A stretch of 64,000 nt of DNA from Peredibacter starrii (GTDB lineage Bacteria; Bdellovibrionota; Bacteriovoracia; Bacteriovoracales; Bacteriovoracaceae). A model generated the notes under the pieces. It was not told where the DNA came from. It saw nothing but the letters and a program-made list of their open reading frames with translations, and searched no databases. Made by a program: the position numbers and the translations under genes. The stretch lies in NCBI RefSeq assembly GCF_034259205.1, contig NZ_CP139487.1:2728001-2792000 (forward strand). Reading direction: 5' to 3'. How positions within the stretch are numbered: the first letter of the stretch is position 1; every line of letters starts with the position of its first letter. Shown here piece by piece: positions 52,087 through 60,952 of this stretch.

Positions 52087-53943
52087 CTATCTGGCATTTT
52101 TCTTTTCAATCTTCTTCATTCGTCTTTCGATATCAGTCGATGTTCTGAAAATCAGATGCACCGGCGTATTCGTCAGATCGAATTCATTTCTCAGACCATT
52201 AATCAAATAACGGCGGTAGTTCTCAGGAATACCTTGAGACTTGTTTGAGAAAAGAAGGAACGTTGGAGGAGATGATTTAAGCATTGAAGCGTACTTCACC
52301 TTAAAACGAACTCCATTTGTTTTTCTCACGATCACCGGATTCTTCTCAGTAAGGCTTAAGAAACAACGGTTAAGAGCACCAGTTGGGATCTTACGGTTAC
52401 GGATCACGATCGTGCGCTTAAGGGCCTCACGAAGGTAATTGATGTTACGGTTTTTCTGAGCAGAAATCGTCACAAGCTGACAGAAACCAAGCCAAGGTAC
52501 ATCGTCCTTAAGGTTCTGCATCCACTCTTTCTTTTTCTTCTCGTTAGCAAAAGTCTCTTTTAACAGATCGATCTTGTTCAGACACACGATCAACGACTTC
52601 CCTTTTTCAAGGGCGATATCGATCAGACGTCTGTCCTGGTGAGTAATACCAAGAGTAGAGTCAATCATGAACAACACCACGTCAGATTCTGTGATCGAAC
52701 GAAGCGAGCGGTATACCGATTGAGTTTCAATGAAACCTTCAACCAGTTTCGATTTACGAATACCGGCCGTGTCTACGATCTTAATTGAGCGCCAACGATT
52801 TACTTCTTTAGCGTGCTCAAGATTTTCAACTTCCTCTTCAGGATTGTTCCAGTTCTTTTCAATCTCATTAACGATTTCAGCTTCCGTATAATAATCCGTT
52901 CCTGTATTCGATTCATCGAAACTGAAGTCTCCTGAGGCCGCCACTTCTTCATCCGAAGCATCGTCTTCAAAAGTTGATTCTACAGTCTGACCAAATTCAA
53001 CATAGATTTTCTTCTCTTCTTCAGAAAGATCTTCTTCGTCCTCAGAGATGTTAAGATCCACATCACCTGATTCCTGGAAGCGCTTAAGCTCATCAAAGAT
53101 CTCAGTGTTGTCCTTACGGAAAGGATTGTCTCTTGTAGAGAGCATTTCAACATCTGGACCGAAGTATAGATCAATATAACCTTCGATTGGATCAACTGTT
53201 GTTCCTGCGATTTCAGAAACCAGCGCTCTTTGAGCACCCACAAGACAGTTTAGAAGTGTTGATTTACCAGCGTTCGGAGCTCCGATGATTGCCACAGAAG
53301 AAACTACGTCATTACGAGGCTTCACACCTGGCTGAAGATAATCGCTAGCAACACTAAGAACTTCTTTTTCACGGAAGCTCAGGGCCTTTTTAACAAGTCT
53401 TTCACGGATGTCATAGAAACCACGATTGTGTTCCGCTGACACTCTCATCATGTTTTCTTCATCCAGACCCAGGTTATAGAAATCATACTGATCCCCTTCC
53501 TGTTTCTCAGTGTCGAACTTATTCATGATAAGCCAGAAAGGCTTACGAGTTGATTTAATGTAATCGCAGATGCCTTTATCAAATGGAAGCAGTCCTTCAC
53601 GAACGTCCACCACGAAAAGAACCAGGTCCGATTCATCAATTGCAAGTTTCGCGTGATCGGCCATGATATTGAAGAATGGATCGATATTGTTCTTTTTCTT
53701 AGGATCAATTTCGATTTTGTCCGGATAGAAACCACCGGTATCAACCAGGATCACTTCTTCTTTATAAGCTTCACCATCAATTGCCTCTTCCAGAGTCATG
53801 ATGCCGTAGTGACGGTCACGAGTCACACCTGGCTGGTCGTGAGTCATGGCGAGGTGTTGTTTTTTCATCAGTCGGTTGAAGATGGTACTCTTCCCGACGT
53901 TAGGTCTCCCGATGATGGAGACCACCATTGATCTAGTGCTCAT
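52087..53943 (-). CDS. der: GTPase Der (EngA) with a large acidic insertion
   Basis: 618 aa against the usual 440-500. First G domain: GRPNVGKST (12-20), DTGG (68-71), NKFD (141-144). Second: GAPNAGKST (221-229), GTT (247-249), DTAG (391-394), NKID (456-459); then the C-terminal KH-like domain. Between G2 and G3 of the second domain lies an insertion of about 120 residues (about 261-380) with some 40 Asp/Glu and 9 Lys/Arg. The canonical gap there is about 25 residues. Der is needed for 50S assembly. It is adjacent to era, only 1 nt apart. Confidence 0.96.
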   Translation of the reverse strand: MSTRSMVVSIIGRPNVGKSTIFNRLMKKQHLAMTHDQPGVTRDRHYGIMTLEEAIDGEAYKEEVILVDTGGFYPDKIEIDPKKKNNIDPFFNIMADHAKLAIDESDLVLFVVDVREGLLPFDKGICDYIKSTRKPFWLIMNKFDTEKQEGDQYDFYNLGLDEENMMRVSAEHNRGFYDIRERLVKKALSFREKEVLSVASDYLQPGVKPRNDVVSSVAIIGAPNAGKSTLLNCLVGAQRALVSEIAGTTVDPIEGYIDLYFGPDVEMLSTRDNPFRKDNTEIFDELKRFQESGDVDLNISEDEEDLSEEEKKIYVEFGQTVESTFEDDASDEEVAASGDFSFDESNTGTDYYTEAEIVNEIEKNWNNPEEEVENLEHAKEVNRWRSIKIVDTAGIRKSKLVEGFIETQSVYRSLRSITESDVVLFMIDSTLGITHQDRRLIDIALEKGKSLIVCLNKIDLLKETFANEKKKKEWMQNLKDDVPWLGFCQLVTISAQKNRNINYLREALKRTIVIRNRKIPTGALNRCFLSLTEKNPVIVRKTNGVRFKVKYASMLKSSPPTFLLFSNKSQGIPENYRRYLINGLRNEFDLTNTPVHLIFRTSTDIERRMKKIEKKNAR

Positions 53944-54912
53944 TTATTTTTTCCTCCACACGCGGGCAGATTTCTGCGTTCTAGGAAGACCGATCTCATC
54001 CAGCACGTAGTTATTTGTCATCCATTTCGGCGATACTTTTACGTGAAGGTTAAGGTGAACCTTACCGCCAGTCATCGCTTCAATTTTCTTTCTGGCATTC
54101 ATGCCAATTTCTTTAATGATTGAACCACCACGGCCAACCACAATCGCACGCTGAGAAGGACGGTTCACAAGGATTGAAGCTGAAATATGAGCTTCAGGAG
54201 CAGCGTCCTCGTCTTTCTTACGTACGTCTTTATATTCATCAATTACAACTGCGATCTCATAAGGAAGCTCTTCTTTAAGAAGACGGAAGGCCTGCTCACG
54301 GATGTATTCAGTGGCGAAGAAACGCTCGTTCATGTTCGAAGCGTCTCCACCTGGATAAAGGTGCATAGCACTTGGAGCTGCGTCCTGGATGGCACCAGTT
54401 AGCTCGTGAATATTGTGGCCGTCTTTTGAAGAGATAATGAAATGCTTTTCAATTGATGGACAAAGTTCCTGCATCTTAACCAGAGTCTCACCCAGGTTAA
54501 GCTCTTCTTTTTTAACCAGATCAGCTTTTGTGAAGATGATCCAGGTTCTAGAAAGTGGTGCTTCGAAATTTTTAAGGAAGTCTTTGAACTCGCCAAGGAT
54601 GTTTGTTGTTAGGTCAACCAGCACGAAGTTAATGTCGACACCTTCAGAACCCATTTGGGCCTGACCATTCATACGACGGTTAAGTTCTTGAGAAGTTGAG
54701 TGAACACCCGGAGTGTCCACCATTACCACTTCTGTGCGGTCAATTGTGAAAGCACAGTGGAACTGGTTACGAGTTGTTTGAGGCTTAGAGCTTACGATTG
54801 TAAGATCAAAACCAAGGAGATGGTTAATGAAGGAACTTTTTCCAACGTTTGGTTTTCCAAGTACGGCGATCATAATCGCTTTGTTATGCGGGTGTTGGTT
54901 TTCAAATAGCAT
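53944..54912 (-). CDS. era: GTPase Era
   Basis: 322 aa with G1 GKPNVGKSSF, G3 DTPG, G4 TKAD, and the C-terminal KH domain with VGRGGSIIKEIG. Era binds 16S rRNA 3' end and helps 30S maturation. AAGGAG precedes the ATG. It lies 9 nt after rnc, as in many bacteria. Confidence 0.97.
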   Translation of the reverse strand: MLFENQHPHNKAIMIAVLGKPNVGKSSFINHLLGFDLTIVSSKPQTTRNQFHCAFTIDRTEVVMVDTPGVHSTSQELNRRMNGQAQMGSEGVDINFVLVDLTTNILGEFKDFLKNFEAPLSRTWIIFTKADLVKKEELNLGETLVKMQELCPSIEKHFIISSKDGHNIHELTGAIQDAAPSAMHLYPGGDASNMNERFFATEYIREQAFRLLKEELPYEIAVVIDEYKDVRKKDEDAAPEAHISASILVNRPSQRAIVVGRGGSIIKEIGMNARKKIEAMTGGKVHLNLHVKVSPKWMTNNYVLDEIGLPRTQKSARVWRKK

Positions 54913-54921
54913 ATTATCTCC

Positions 54922-55671
54922 TTAAATATTTCCTTTCTTTAATACAACGCTAGCGAGTTCTCTTTCACCGATTTTCTTGGAGCTAAATACTCCACGGGCC
55001 GTCACTTCATCATTGATCCACAAAGTGATTTCAAACTCGTCACCTTTTTGTTCAGCGGTGTAACGAGGTAGCTTTTTATAAAGTGCCAGGCTCTTCTCTT
55101 GAAGTTTTGATTTAGCATCAAAATCATCCAGGAAACCGGCATCAAAAGCAGTTGGTACAAATTGATTTAACCAGCCAAGGTAAAGAGTCTTTGCGAACTC
55201 CAGACCGTGGTGACGGTAAACCTGAGCAAGAAGCGCTTCAAAAGTATCGGCCAGAACAGTCGCCTGTTCATACAGACCTTTCTTGTATTCACCCTTCCCA
55301 ACGATGATGAGTTCATTCAAACCTAAACCGCTTGCGATATTGGCGAGAACTTTTTCATTCACCATGGCACTTCTTAATTTCGAAAGCCTTCCTTCTTTTT
55401 CCTCTGGAAAACGACGGTACAACTCATCAGTTAGAATTAACTGAAGAACCGCATCTCCCAAAAATTCCATCTGCTCCTGATGAGGAACATTGAACTCATG
55501 AGAAAATGAAGTATGAGTAAAGGCCTGAGACAATTCCTTCAGCGGCATCTTCAAGGAATGCTTGGTCATGAAAATCTGAAAATCTTCGTGAAGAAGAACC
55601 TGATGGATGAGCGTTGCTTCTTTCGAAGTGTAGAGCTCGTTCAGAAGTTGATGTAAGCGAGGCCGTGACAT
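54922..55671 (-). CDS. rnc: Ribonuclease III
   Basis: 249 aa. The signature EQMEFLGDAVL holds Glu66, Glu69 and Asp73, with Asp142 and Glu145 in ADTFEAL completing the metal site. A C-terminal dsRNA-binding domain (about 176-249) is present but weakly conserved. It processes rRNA precursors and double-stranded RNA. The rnc-era-der order groups three ribosome-biogenesis genes. Confidence 0.96.
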   Translation of the reverse strand: MSRPRLHQLLNELYTSKEATLIHQVLLHEDFQIFMTKHSLKMPLKELSQAFTHTSFSHEFNVPHQEQMEFLGDAVLQLILTDELYRRFPEEKEGRLSKLRSAMVNEKVLANIASGLGLNELIIVGKGEYKKGLYEQATVLADTFEALLAQVYRHHGLEFAKTLYLGWLNQFVPTAFDAGFLDDFDAKSKLQEKSLALYKKLPRYTAEQKGDEFEITLWINDEVTARGVFSSKKIGERELASVVLKKGNI

Positions 55672-55871
55672 AGATCACCTAAGGTCGTCTATCTCGCTCC
55701 CACGGAGGAGTGAGCAAATTAATTAATGTGAAGCATTTCTAATGGTTTTGAGCTGCTTTCGCAATAACCATGGGATACTATGCAAAATTTTACAATAACG
55801 CAACCCGGAACCTGGCCTTAATTAGCCTGAATTTCAACAGTTACGGCCCTTACCTTATTCCCAAAGTCTCT

Positions 55872-55910
55872 CCTCCTCATTAAATAACTGGTTCTAAATT
55901 TATGAGGAGG
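55872..55910 (+). promoter_or_regulatory. Hairpin that hides the ribosome binding site of the next gene
   Basis: CCTCCTCAT, a bulged T, AAAT pairs with ATTTATGAGGAGG, giving 13 bp around a 12-nt loop. The right arm contains the GAGGAGG ribosome binding site of the gene at 55914. In the mRNA this would block translation until opened, as in an RNA thermometer or a protein- or sRNA-controlled switch. Confidence 0.6.
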
Positions 55911-55913
55911 TTT

Positions 55914-56273
55914 ATGAAGTACTTCGCTCTCTTTTTCTTGTTTATTGTTTTTGGTGCTGAAGCCGCAAATATTCTTTCGGCCAGATTGGATTCGGATCAG
56001 AAGAATCTCTTAATCGACGTGGCCTACAGTGGTGGTTGTAAGAAACATTACTTCTCACTCAAAATGGATGAAATGTGTCTTGAGACCTACCCCGTTCAAT
56101 GTGCGGCGGAATTAAAAGAAGAAATCGAAGATGGTGAAGATTACTGTCAGGGAATTATTCGTCATCAGGCGGTTTTCTCTCTGAAAAAGCATAAACTTCA
56201 TGATGAGTACTATCGTGGTTCAAAACTCACGATCTACAACAAGAAATCTAGCTTCTCGATTAAACTACCTTAG
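55914..56273 (+). CDS. Small secreted protein of unknown function
   Basis: 119 aa from the ATG at 55914, set by GAGGAGG 3 nt upstream; an ATG inside that site (55902) is not used. Signal peptide (MKYFALFFLFIVFGAEA), then a short beta-rich domain with four or five cysteines (YSGGCKKHYF, MDEMCLE, VQCAAE, DYCQG). No family recognised. The ribosome binding site is sequestered in a strong hairpin. It convergently overlaps the cyclic-nucleotide-binding gene by 4 nt. Confidence 0.82.
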   Translation: MKYFALFFLFIVFGAEAANILSARLDSDQKNLLIDVAYSGGCKKHYFSLKMDEMCLETYPVQCAAELKEEIEDGEDYCQGIIRHQAVFSLKKHKLHDEYYRGSKLTIYNKKSSFSIKLP

Positions 56274-56617
56274 ATCTTGATTCGAGCATTGGCCTTGCGG
56301 AGACGTTCGGCCAATGTCTTTACTAAAATCTCTAACCATTTTGGATGTGATTTGAAGATACCGTCGATGGTCTCCTGGGGTATTTCAATTAATTCACAAG
56401 GAGTCACTGCCTTCACAGTAGCACTTCGGGCCTCATGATCCAGGAAAGAAATCTCTCCCACCAGTTCACCACTATAAATATGACCTAAAACAATCTCTTC
56501 TTTTCCACGCTGCTTGGTCACAATCAGTTGACCTTTTTGCAGCCAATACATGCTGTTTGAGTGTTCACCCTCTCGAAGCAGGATTTGGTTGGCAACTAAG
56601 AAGAGCTCCTTGGCCAT
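56270..56617 (-). CDS. Stand-alone cyclic-nucleotide-binding domain protein
   Basis: 115 aa single cNMP-binding beta-roll. The phosphate-binding cassette is recognisable: Gly54-Glu55 in LVGEISFLD and Arg64-Ser65-Ala66 in EARSATVKA, so binding of cAMP or cGMP is likely. There is no DNA-binding or enzyme domain, so it must act on a partner. Its start abuts the ABC-F stop (1-nt overlap). Confidence 0.9.
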   Translation of the reverse strand: MAKELFLVANQILLREGEHSNSMYWLQKGQLIVTKQRGKEEIVLGHIYSGELVGEISFLDHEARSATVKAVTPCELIEIPQETIDGIFKSHPKWLEILVKTLAERLRKANARIKI

Positions 56618-58227
56618 TAGTGGTCACCCACCGCTTGTAGATATTCAGAATAAGTTCCAGGATAGAAACGCACTCCACCCTTATCGACTTCGGCCACTGT
56701 CGTCGTTACTTGTTTTAAGAAGTGACGGTCGTGGGATACGATCATGATCGTACCTTCGTAGTTTTTAAGAGCTTCTACTAATACTTCACGTGAACGAATG
56801 TCCAAGTGGTTGGTAGGCTCATCCAGGATAAGAAGGTTACAAGGGTTAGTAAGGATACAGGCAAGAATCAAACGGGATTTCTCACCACCCGAGAGTACCG
56901 AAACTTTCTTATCAACGTCATCCCCTCTGAAAAGGAATGCGGCCAGAAGGTTTCGCATATATCCGTCTGATTTATCCTTCACGCGGTATCTAACTTCATC
57001 AAAGACAGTGTTCTGAGGATTTAAGACATCCATCGAGTACTGAGAAAAATAACCCACATGAACGTTGGCACCGACAGTAGCTTGACCTTCAGTCGCCTCA
57101 GTCATGCCATTGATAATTTTTAAAAGAGTTGATTTACCAGCACCGTTCACACCCACAACCGCTACGCGGTCCAGACGCTTCACGAGTCCTGTAACTCCAG
57201 AGAATACTTTCTTCTCCTTGCCCTCAGGTGTTACCCAAGTCTTCGCAAGGTTTTCCATTTTCACCACATCGTTACCTGAACGTGGCGGCTTCGGGAATTC
57301 GAAGTTAATCGCTTCGTCTTCCGGCATCACTTCAATACGTTCGATTTTATCTAATTTTTTAACACGAGATTGAACCTGGGCTGCGTGAGAAGCACGGGCC
57401 GCAAACTTCGCGATGAATTCTTCTTCTTTCTTAAGCATCGCCTCTTGGCGCTCAGAACTGGCGATCAATTGCTCGCGACGAATATTTCTTTCTTTCTCAT
57501 AGTAATCGTAGTTTCCAGAATAAACCGTGATTGTCTTATGGTTTACCTCTACGATTTTCTTCACCAGACCATTCATGAATTCACGATCGTGACTTGTCAT
57601 GAATACGGCACCTTTGAAGTTCTTTAACCATGATTCAAGCCAAACAATCGACTCAACATCAAGGTAGTTGGTAGGCTCATCCATCAGGATAAATTCCGGA
57701 CGTTGAGCAAGAACTTTCGCCAAAGCGATACGCATTTTCCAACCACCTGAGAATGATTCTACCGGGCGCTGCTGCTCATCAGGCATGATACCAAGACCAG
57801 TCAGAACTTCTGCTGCTTGATACTCGATATCGTAACCACCAAGTTTTTCAAACTCAGTTTGATAGTCACCTAATTTTTCCAGCATCTCATCCGAGTACTC
57901 CCCGTCTTCCAATGCTTTTTCAATTTTTGAGATTTCAGTTTTTAGGAATCCAAGACGAACGTTTCCGTGAATTACTTCTTCAAGAGCGCTGCGACCTTTA
58001 AGCTCGCCAACGTTTTGCGAGAAATAACAAACTCGTAAACTTTTCGCGTAATCGATTGTTCCTGCATCTGGACGTTCTTCTCCGACGATTAGTCGAAACA
58101 AAGAAGTTTTACCGGCACCGTTTGGTCCCACTAGACCGACTTTTTCACCTGGACCGATGAAAAAAGAGCCATTTGTATATAGGACTTGCCCACCATAATT
58201 TTTGGTTAAACCAGAAACAGTAATCAT
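56617..58227 (-). CDS. ABC-F family ATPase
   Basis: 536 aa from the ATG at 58227 (GGAGG 5 nt upstream; 24 codons further upstream are unlikely). Two ABC domains: Walker A GPNGAGKTS and GVNGAGKST, signatures ESFSGGWKMRIALA and SVLSGGEKSRLILA, Walker B ILMDEPTNYLD and LILDEPTNHLD, joined by the long charged linker of ribosome-bound ABC-F proteins. No C-terminal coiled coil of Uup type. It probably acts on stalled or idle ribosomes. Confidence 0.94.
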   Translation of the reverse strand: MITVSGLTKNYGGQVLYTNGSFFIGPGEKVGLVGPNGAGKTSLFRLIVGEERPDAGTIDYAKSLRVCYFSQNVGELKGRSALEEVIHGNVRLGFLKTEISKIEKALEDGEYSDEMLEKLGDYQTEFEKLGGYDIEYQAAEVLTGLGIMPDEQQRPVESFSGGWKMRIALAKVLAQRPEFILMDEPTNYLDVESIVWLESWLKNFKGAVFMTSHDREFMNGLVKKIVEVNHKTITVYSGNYDYYEKERNIRREQLIASSERQEAMLKKEEEFIAKFAARASHAAQVQSRVKKLDKIERIEVMPEDEAINFEFPKPPRSGNDVVKMENLAKTWVTPEGKEKKVFSGVTGLVKRLDRVAVVGVNGAGKSTLLKIINGMTEATEGQATVGANVHVGYFSQYSMDVLNPQNTVFDEVRYRVKDKSDGYMRNLLAAFLFRGDDVDKKVSVLSGGEKSRLILACILTNPCNLLILDEPTNHLDIRSREVLVEALKNYEGTIMIVSHDRHFLKQVTTTVAEVDKGGVRFYPGTYSEYLQAVGDH

Positions 58228-58261
58228 GAATTCCTCCGAAGGCCCAAGAGTAGCGTTTTTC

Positions 58262-58291
58262 TTGTACATATCCAAGCTTTTTTCGTAATAT
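58262..58291 (+). promoter_or_regulatory. Candidate promoter for a leaderless recombinase-like transcript
   Basis: TTGTAC, an 18-nt spacer and TAATAT end 8 nt before the ATG at 58300, with no ribosome binding site between. The -35 match is poor. Confidence 0.35.
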
Positions 58292-58299
58292 ACGTACAT

Positions 58300-59250
58300 A
58301 TGGAATGGAATCTTTTAGATAAACAACAAGAGTTTTTAAAACTTCTCGAGCGCCAAGGAAAAAGCTTCAATACGGTCAAGAATTACAAGGCCGACTTGCA
58401 GTGTTTTAATACGTTCCTGATTGATAAGCAGGAACATTTAAAAATCAAATCCTTCAGCTCCACTCAGGTTCAAGAATATTCGCGCTACCTGGATGATAAG
58501 TACGGTTCACCTAATTCGGTGAGACGTCGTGTTCAGGCCCTGCGCCTGTTTTTTGATTACCTCTTGGGACAGAACTTGTTCCCGGAAAATCCTTTAAAGA
58601 AGATGGCAGTGTCGCCTAAGGTTTTAGATAATCCTGAACCCACTCCCTTTCCGGAAGTGATTAAGACCTACAAGCTTCTGAAAAAACGCATTAAGGAAAC
58701 AGAAGGTCTGCAACAGCTGGTGAATGCCCGAAATGTTGTGATCTTTCATTTGATTTACGGTGCGGGCCTCAAAGTATCTGACCTCGCCAAGCTTAGTTTC
58801 GGCAGTATTTTAAAAGACAAGAACGATTACCGCGTTATGGTGGAACACCCTAAGCGTGATCCATACTCAATTCCGCTACCAGAGATCTTCAATAAGGATT
58901 TTGTCTTTTATAAGAACCGCTTATTTGAATATCAACGTAACGAAGAGCTTGAAATGGAAGAACTTCTATTCAATGCTAATCCTTACAAAATTCTCTCTGG
59001 TGGACTTTCTCCTCGAGGAACCGAGCTTTTTTTTGAAGAGCTTCGGCGTGAGATGAAAACCGAAATGACCGCGAAGTCACTCAGACAATCATGCATTTTT
59101 AAATGGCTTAATATGACAGTATCTCACACAACAATCAAAGAATGGTTGGGTGTGACTCCAAGTTACTCACTAGAACTTTACCTTGAGGAACTCAAAAAAG
59201 ATCCAGCAGGAAAAGTCTTTCAAGACCTCGAGGTAGAAGATGACCAATGA
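58300..59250 (+). CDS. Degenerate tyrosine-recombinase-like (XerC/D-fold) protein
   Basis: 316 aa with an N-terminal SAM-like core-binding domain (about 5-100) and a C-terminal catalytic-fold domain. Of the expected catalytic residues only Lys185, Arg262 (SLRQSC) and Tyr294 (LELYLEEL) remain. The first Arg is Lys158 (GAGLKVSDL), the His of HxxR is Lys259 and the second His is Val285. Strand exchange is therefore doubtful; a DNA-binding or structural role is possible. It overlaps ribD by 11 nt, so it is part of the riboflavin operon rather than a mobile element. Confidence 0.85.
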   Translation: MEWNLLDKQQEFLKLLERQGKSFNTVKNYKADLQCFNTFLIDKQEHLKIKSFSSTQVQEYSRYLDDKYGSPNSVRRRVQALRLFFDYLLGQNLFPENPLKKMAVSPKVLDNPEPTPFPEVIKTYKLLKKRIKETEGLQQLVNARNVVIFHLIYGAGLKVSDLAKLSFGSILKDKNDYRVMVEHPKRDPYSIPLPEIFNKDFVFYKNRLFEYQRNEELEMEELLFNANPYKILSGGLSPRGTELFFEELRREMKTEMTAKSLRQSCIFKWLNMTVSHTTIKEWLGVTPSYSLELYLEELKKDPAGKVFQDLEVEDDQ

Positions 59251-60295
59251 AGAATTGATCCAGGAAACATTTGAACTAGCAAAAGAAGGTCTGGGAAATA
59301 CCTGGCCCAATCCAATGGTGGGTGCAGTGATTGTTAAAGACGGCAAAGTAATTGGCCGCGGTTATCATCATAAAGCGGGCCAGGATCATGCTGAGATAGA
59401 TGCTATTAAAAATGCGACTGAGTCTGTTGAGGGCGCCACTCTTTATGTGAACCTTGAACCTTGTTGTCATACCAATAAAACCACTCCTCCCTGCGCTCAG
59501 CGCTTAGTTCAGGAGAAGATCAAAAAAGTCGTAATCGCAAACCTTGATCCCAATCCTCACGTGAACGGAAAAGGTGTGGAGATTTTGAAACAAAATGGCA
59601 TTGAAGTTGAGCACGGGATTCTCGCAAAAGATGGCGAAGCTCTTAACGAAGTCTTCTTTACCTCTCAAAAGCTTCAGCGTCCCTTCATCCATTTGAAGAT
59701 GGCCTCAAGTCTTGATGGTAAAACATCTCTTTCAACTGGTGAGTCTCAATGGATCACGGGACCTCTTGCCCGTGAGCGCGTGCATGTGCTTCGCTCTCAG
59801 CATCAGGCAGTGATTGTAGGAGCTGAAACAGTTCGCAAAGATAATCCAAAGCTTAACGTTCGTCTGGAAGGTTACTCAGGACCTCAGCCTCTTCGTATTG
59901 TTTTCACTCAAAGTGGAAAACTTCCGAAGGATGCTCTTCTTTTTACGGATGAGCTCAAAGATAAAACATTGATTTATACTTTCTCTCCTCTGTCTTTTGA
60001 TTTTCCAAAAGACCAGGTGATTCAGATAACATCTCTTGAAGAAGCGATGAAGGATCTATATCAGAGGAAGCTCATGAACTTACTTATGGAAGGCGGAGCG
60101 ACGCTTGCCTCGAATTTTATTATTGAAAACCTGATTGATCGAATCACTGTGTTCCTGAATCCAAGTTTAATTGGTTCTGGAACCTCCCTCTTAGGTGATT
60201 TAGGTCTTTCAAATTTGGAAGGACGACCTCGTCTTAAAAACATTGAGACAAATCTCATTGGTGAAGACATCTTCATCTCAGGTCGCCTGACATAA
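59240..60295 (+). CDS. ribD: Riboflavin deaminase/reductase RibD
   Basis: 351 aa bifunctional enzyme. The deaminase zinc site is His50-Ala-Glu52 and Cys75/Cys85 (EPCCHTNKTTPPC). The C-terminal reductase domain shows LKMASSLDGKTSL, SQWITGPLAR and MEGGATLASNFI. It performs the second and third steps from the GTP-derived pyrimidine. Its start overlaps the recombinase-like gene by 11 nt. Confidence 0.97.
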   Translation: MTNEELIQETFELAKEGLGNTWPNPMVGAVIVKDGKVIGRGYHHKAGQDHAEIDAIKNATESVEGATLYVNLEPCCHTNKTTPPCAQRLVQEKIKKVVIANLDPNPHVNGKGVEILKQNGIEVEHGILAKDGEALNEVFFTSQKLQRPFIHLKMASSLDGKTSLSTGESQWITGPLARERVHVLRSQHQAVIVGAETVRKDNPKLNVRLEGYSGPQPLRIVFTQSGKLPKDALLFTDELKDKTLIYTFSPLSFDFPKDQVIQITSLEEAMKDLYQRKLMNLLMEGGATLASNFIIENLIDRITVFLNPSLIGSGTSLLGDLGLSNLEGRPRLKNIETNLIGEDIFISGRLT

Positions 60296-60304
60296 AGGAC
60301 ATTT

Positions 60305-60952
60305 ATGTTTACAGGACTTATTCAGGAAGTTGGAACCATTCAATCAGTAGTGAGTAACGCTGAAGGAAAGGAATTCATCATTCGCGCTCCTGATCTTATT
60401 AAAGACATTCAAATTGATGACTCCGTTGCCACTAATGGTGTGTGCTTAACCGCCACTAAAATTGCCGGCGATACTTTCAAGGTCCAGGCCATCCACGTGA
60501 CTTTAGAGAAGACCAGCATTGGTTATTTAAAGACCGGTGATAAGGTGAATCTTGAACTTTCACTTCGCCCTCATGACCGTTTAGGTGGCCACTTTGTTCA
60601 AGGTCATGTGAATGCTCTCGGTAAAATTAAAAAAATTGAGAAGATCGGGAATAATTGGGAGATCGAAGTTTCTTTCCCCAAGGATCTCCGTAAATACATG
60701 ATATCAGAAGGCTCCATTGCTCTCGATGGGATCAGTCTTACAATTGCGAGATTAACTAGTGACACTTTGACCGTCGCTATCATCCCGCATACCCTAGAAA
60801 AGACTTCATTATCCTCTAAAAAAGTTGGTGATCACCTGAATTTAGAGGTAGATATGATCGCTAAATATATCGAGAACTTCCTGCGTTTTGATAAAGATTC
60901 CCGCAAGGAAGAATGGGCAAAAAACTTTTTTGACGTGAAGTATGAAGACTGA
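60305..60952 (+). CDS. ribE: Riboflavin synthase alpha chain
   Basis: 215 aa with two lumazine-binding repeats: MFTGLIQEVGTI, VNLELSLRPHDRLGGHFVQGHV in the first half and the matching GSIALDGISLTI, HTLEKTSLSSKKVGDHLNLEVD in the second. It dismutates two lumazine molecules into riboflavin. It overlaps ribBA by 11 nt. Confidence 0.97.
   Translation: MFTGLIQEVGTIQSVVSNAEGKEFIIRAPDLIKDIQIDDSVATNGVCLTATKIAGDTFKVQAIHVTLEKTSIGYLKTGDKVNLELSLRPHDRLGGHFVQGHVNALGKIKKIEKIGNNWEIEVSFPKDLRKYMISEGSIALDGISLTIARLTSDTLTVAIIPHTLEKTSLSSKKVGDHLNLEVDMIAKYIENFLRFDKDSRKEEWAKNFFDVKYED

Noticed and set aside
59000-59240. FMN riboswitch before the riboflavin operon
   Set aside because: ribD overlaps the previous gene and no FMN-aptamer-like structure was seen upstream of it or of 58300.
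58300-59250. Integrative mobile element driven by the tyrosine recombinase
   Set aside because: The protein lacks key catalytic residues, overlaps ribD and no att-like repeats or foreign genes flank it.
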